6,097 nt of DNA, taken from assembly GCA_947175465.1 (NCBI GenBank), contig CAMWMY010000082.1:1-6097 (forward strand), written 5' to 3'. The DNA comes from an uncultured Erysipelotrichaceae bacterium. Lineage in GTDB: Bacteria > Bacillota_I > Bacilli_A > Erysipelotrichales > Erysipelotrichaceae. The notes under the pieces were generated by a model. That model made no database searches, was not told the DNA's origin, and was given only the letters and a program-made list of their open reading frames with translations. Both the position numbers and the translations under genes were made by a program. Shown here in pieces: positions 6,079 through 6,097 of the stretch (position 1 is the first letter of the stretch; the number at the start of each line of letters is the position of its first letter).

Positions 6079-6097
6079 ATCATAGGCTCTACAATAT

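Noticed and set aside
6090..6095. TACAAT as a promoter for a gene beyond the window
   Set aside because: The best -35 (TTGGAG, 6065-6070) is weak and 19 bp away, there is no TG extension, and the downstream gene is not visible.
1..6097. Search by eye for mobile elements, CRISPR repeats, tRNA/rRNA genes, riboswitches or a novel accessory system
   Set aside because: The window is densely filled with conserved housekeeping genes; no inverted terminal repeats, repeat arrays, cloverleaf-like sequences or unfamiliar ORFs were seen.

Overview
The window is an AT-rich stretch of Bacillota (Firmicutes) chromosome. It has six complete genes, all on the + strand and all of recognisable housekeeping families. 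The gene set (ftsW/spoVE-like, murG, type II murB, divIB, an Asp23-family yloU, fakA/yloV), AT-rich codon use and strong AGGAGG-type ribosome binding sites point to a low-GC Gram-positive. An Erysipelotrichia-like lineage is my inference only; nothing in the sequence fixes the genus.

Layout: bases 1-104 are a non-coding leader with small hairpins and a long pyrimidine tract. Bases 105-4005 hold the distal part of a dcw (division and cell wall) cluster: ftsW, murG, murB and divIB. The last three are packed with a 5-nt gap and a 13-nt overlap, and divIB begins with TTG. A consensus extended -10 element lies just before murG, so murG-murB-divIB may also be transcribed separately. Bases 4006-4086 are a junction with a weak terminator-like hairpin, a second extended -10 promoter and a 14-bp tandem repeat. 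Bases 4087-6078 hold a second unit: an Asp23/YloU protein and the fatty-acid kinase FakA, 9 nt apart. The last 19 bases hold no gene I can support.

How the genes fit together: MurB makes UDP-MurNAc, the start of the soluble precursor pathway. MurG completes lipid II at the membrane. The SEDS protein FtsW polymerises lipid II with a partner class B PBP that is not in this window. DivIB (FtsQ) is the membrane scaffold of the divisome. FakA, with a FakB partner encoded elsewhere, phosphorylates fatty acids for phospholipid synthesis.

I found no undescribed system. The points worth a second look are regulatory and organisational: two matching extended -10 promoters with very short leaders, the 14-bp tandem repeat at one of them, the direct join of the dcw cluster to yloU-fakA without ftsA/ftsZ, the non-ATG overlapping divIB start, and motif variants in FtsW and MurG.
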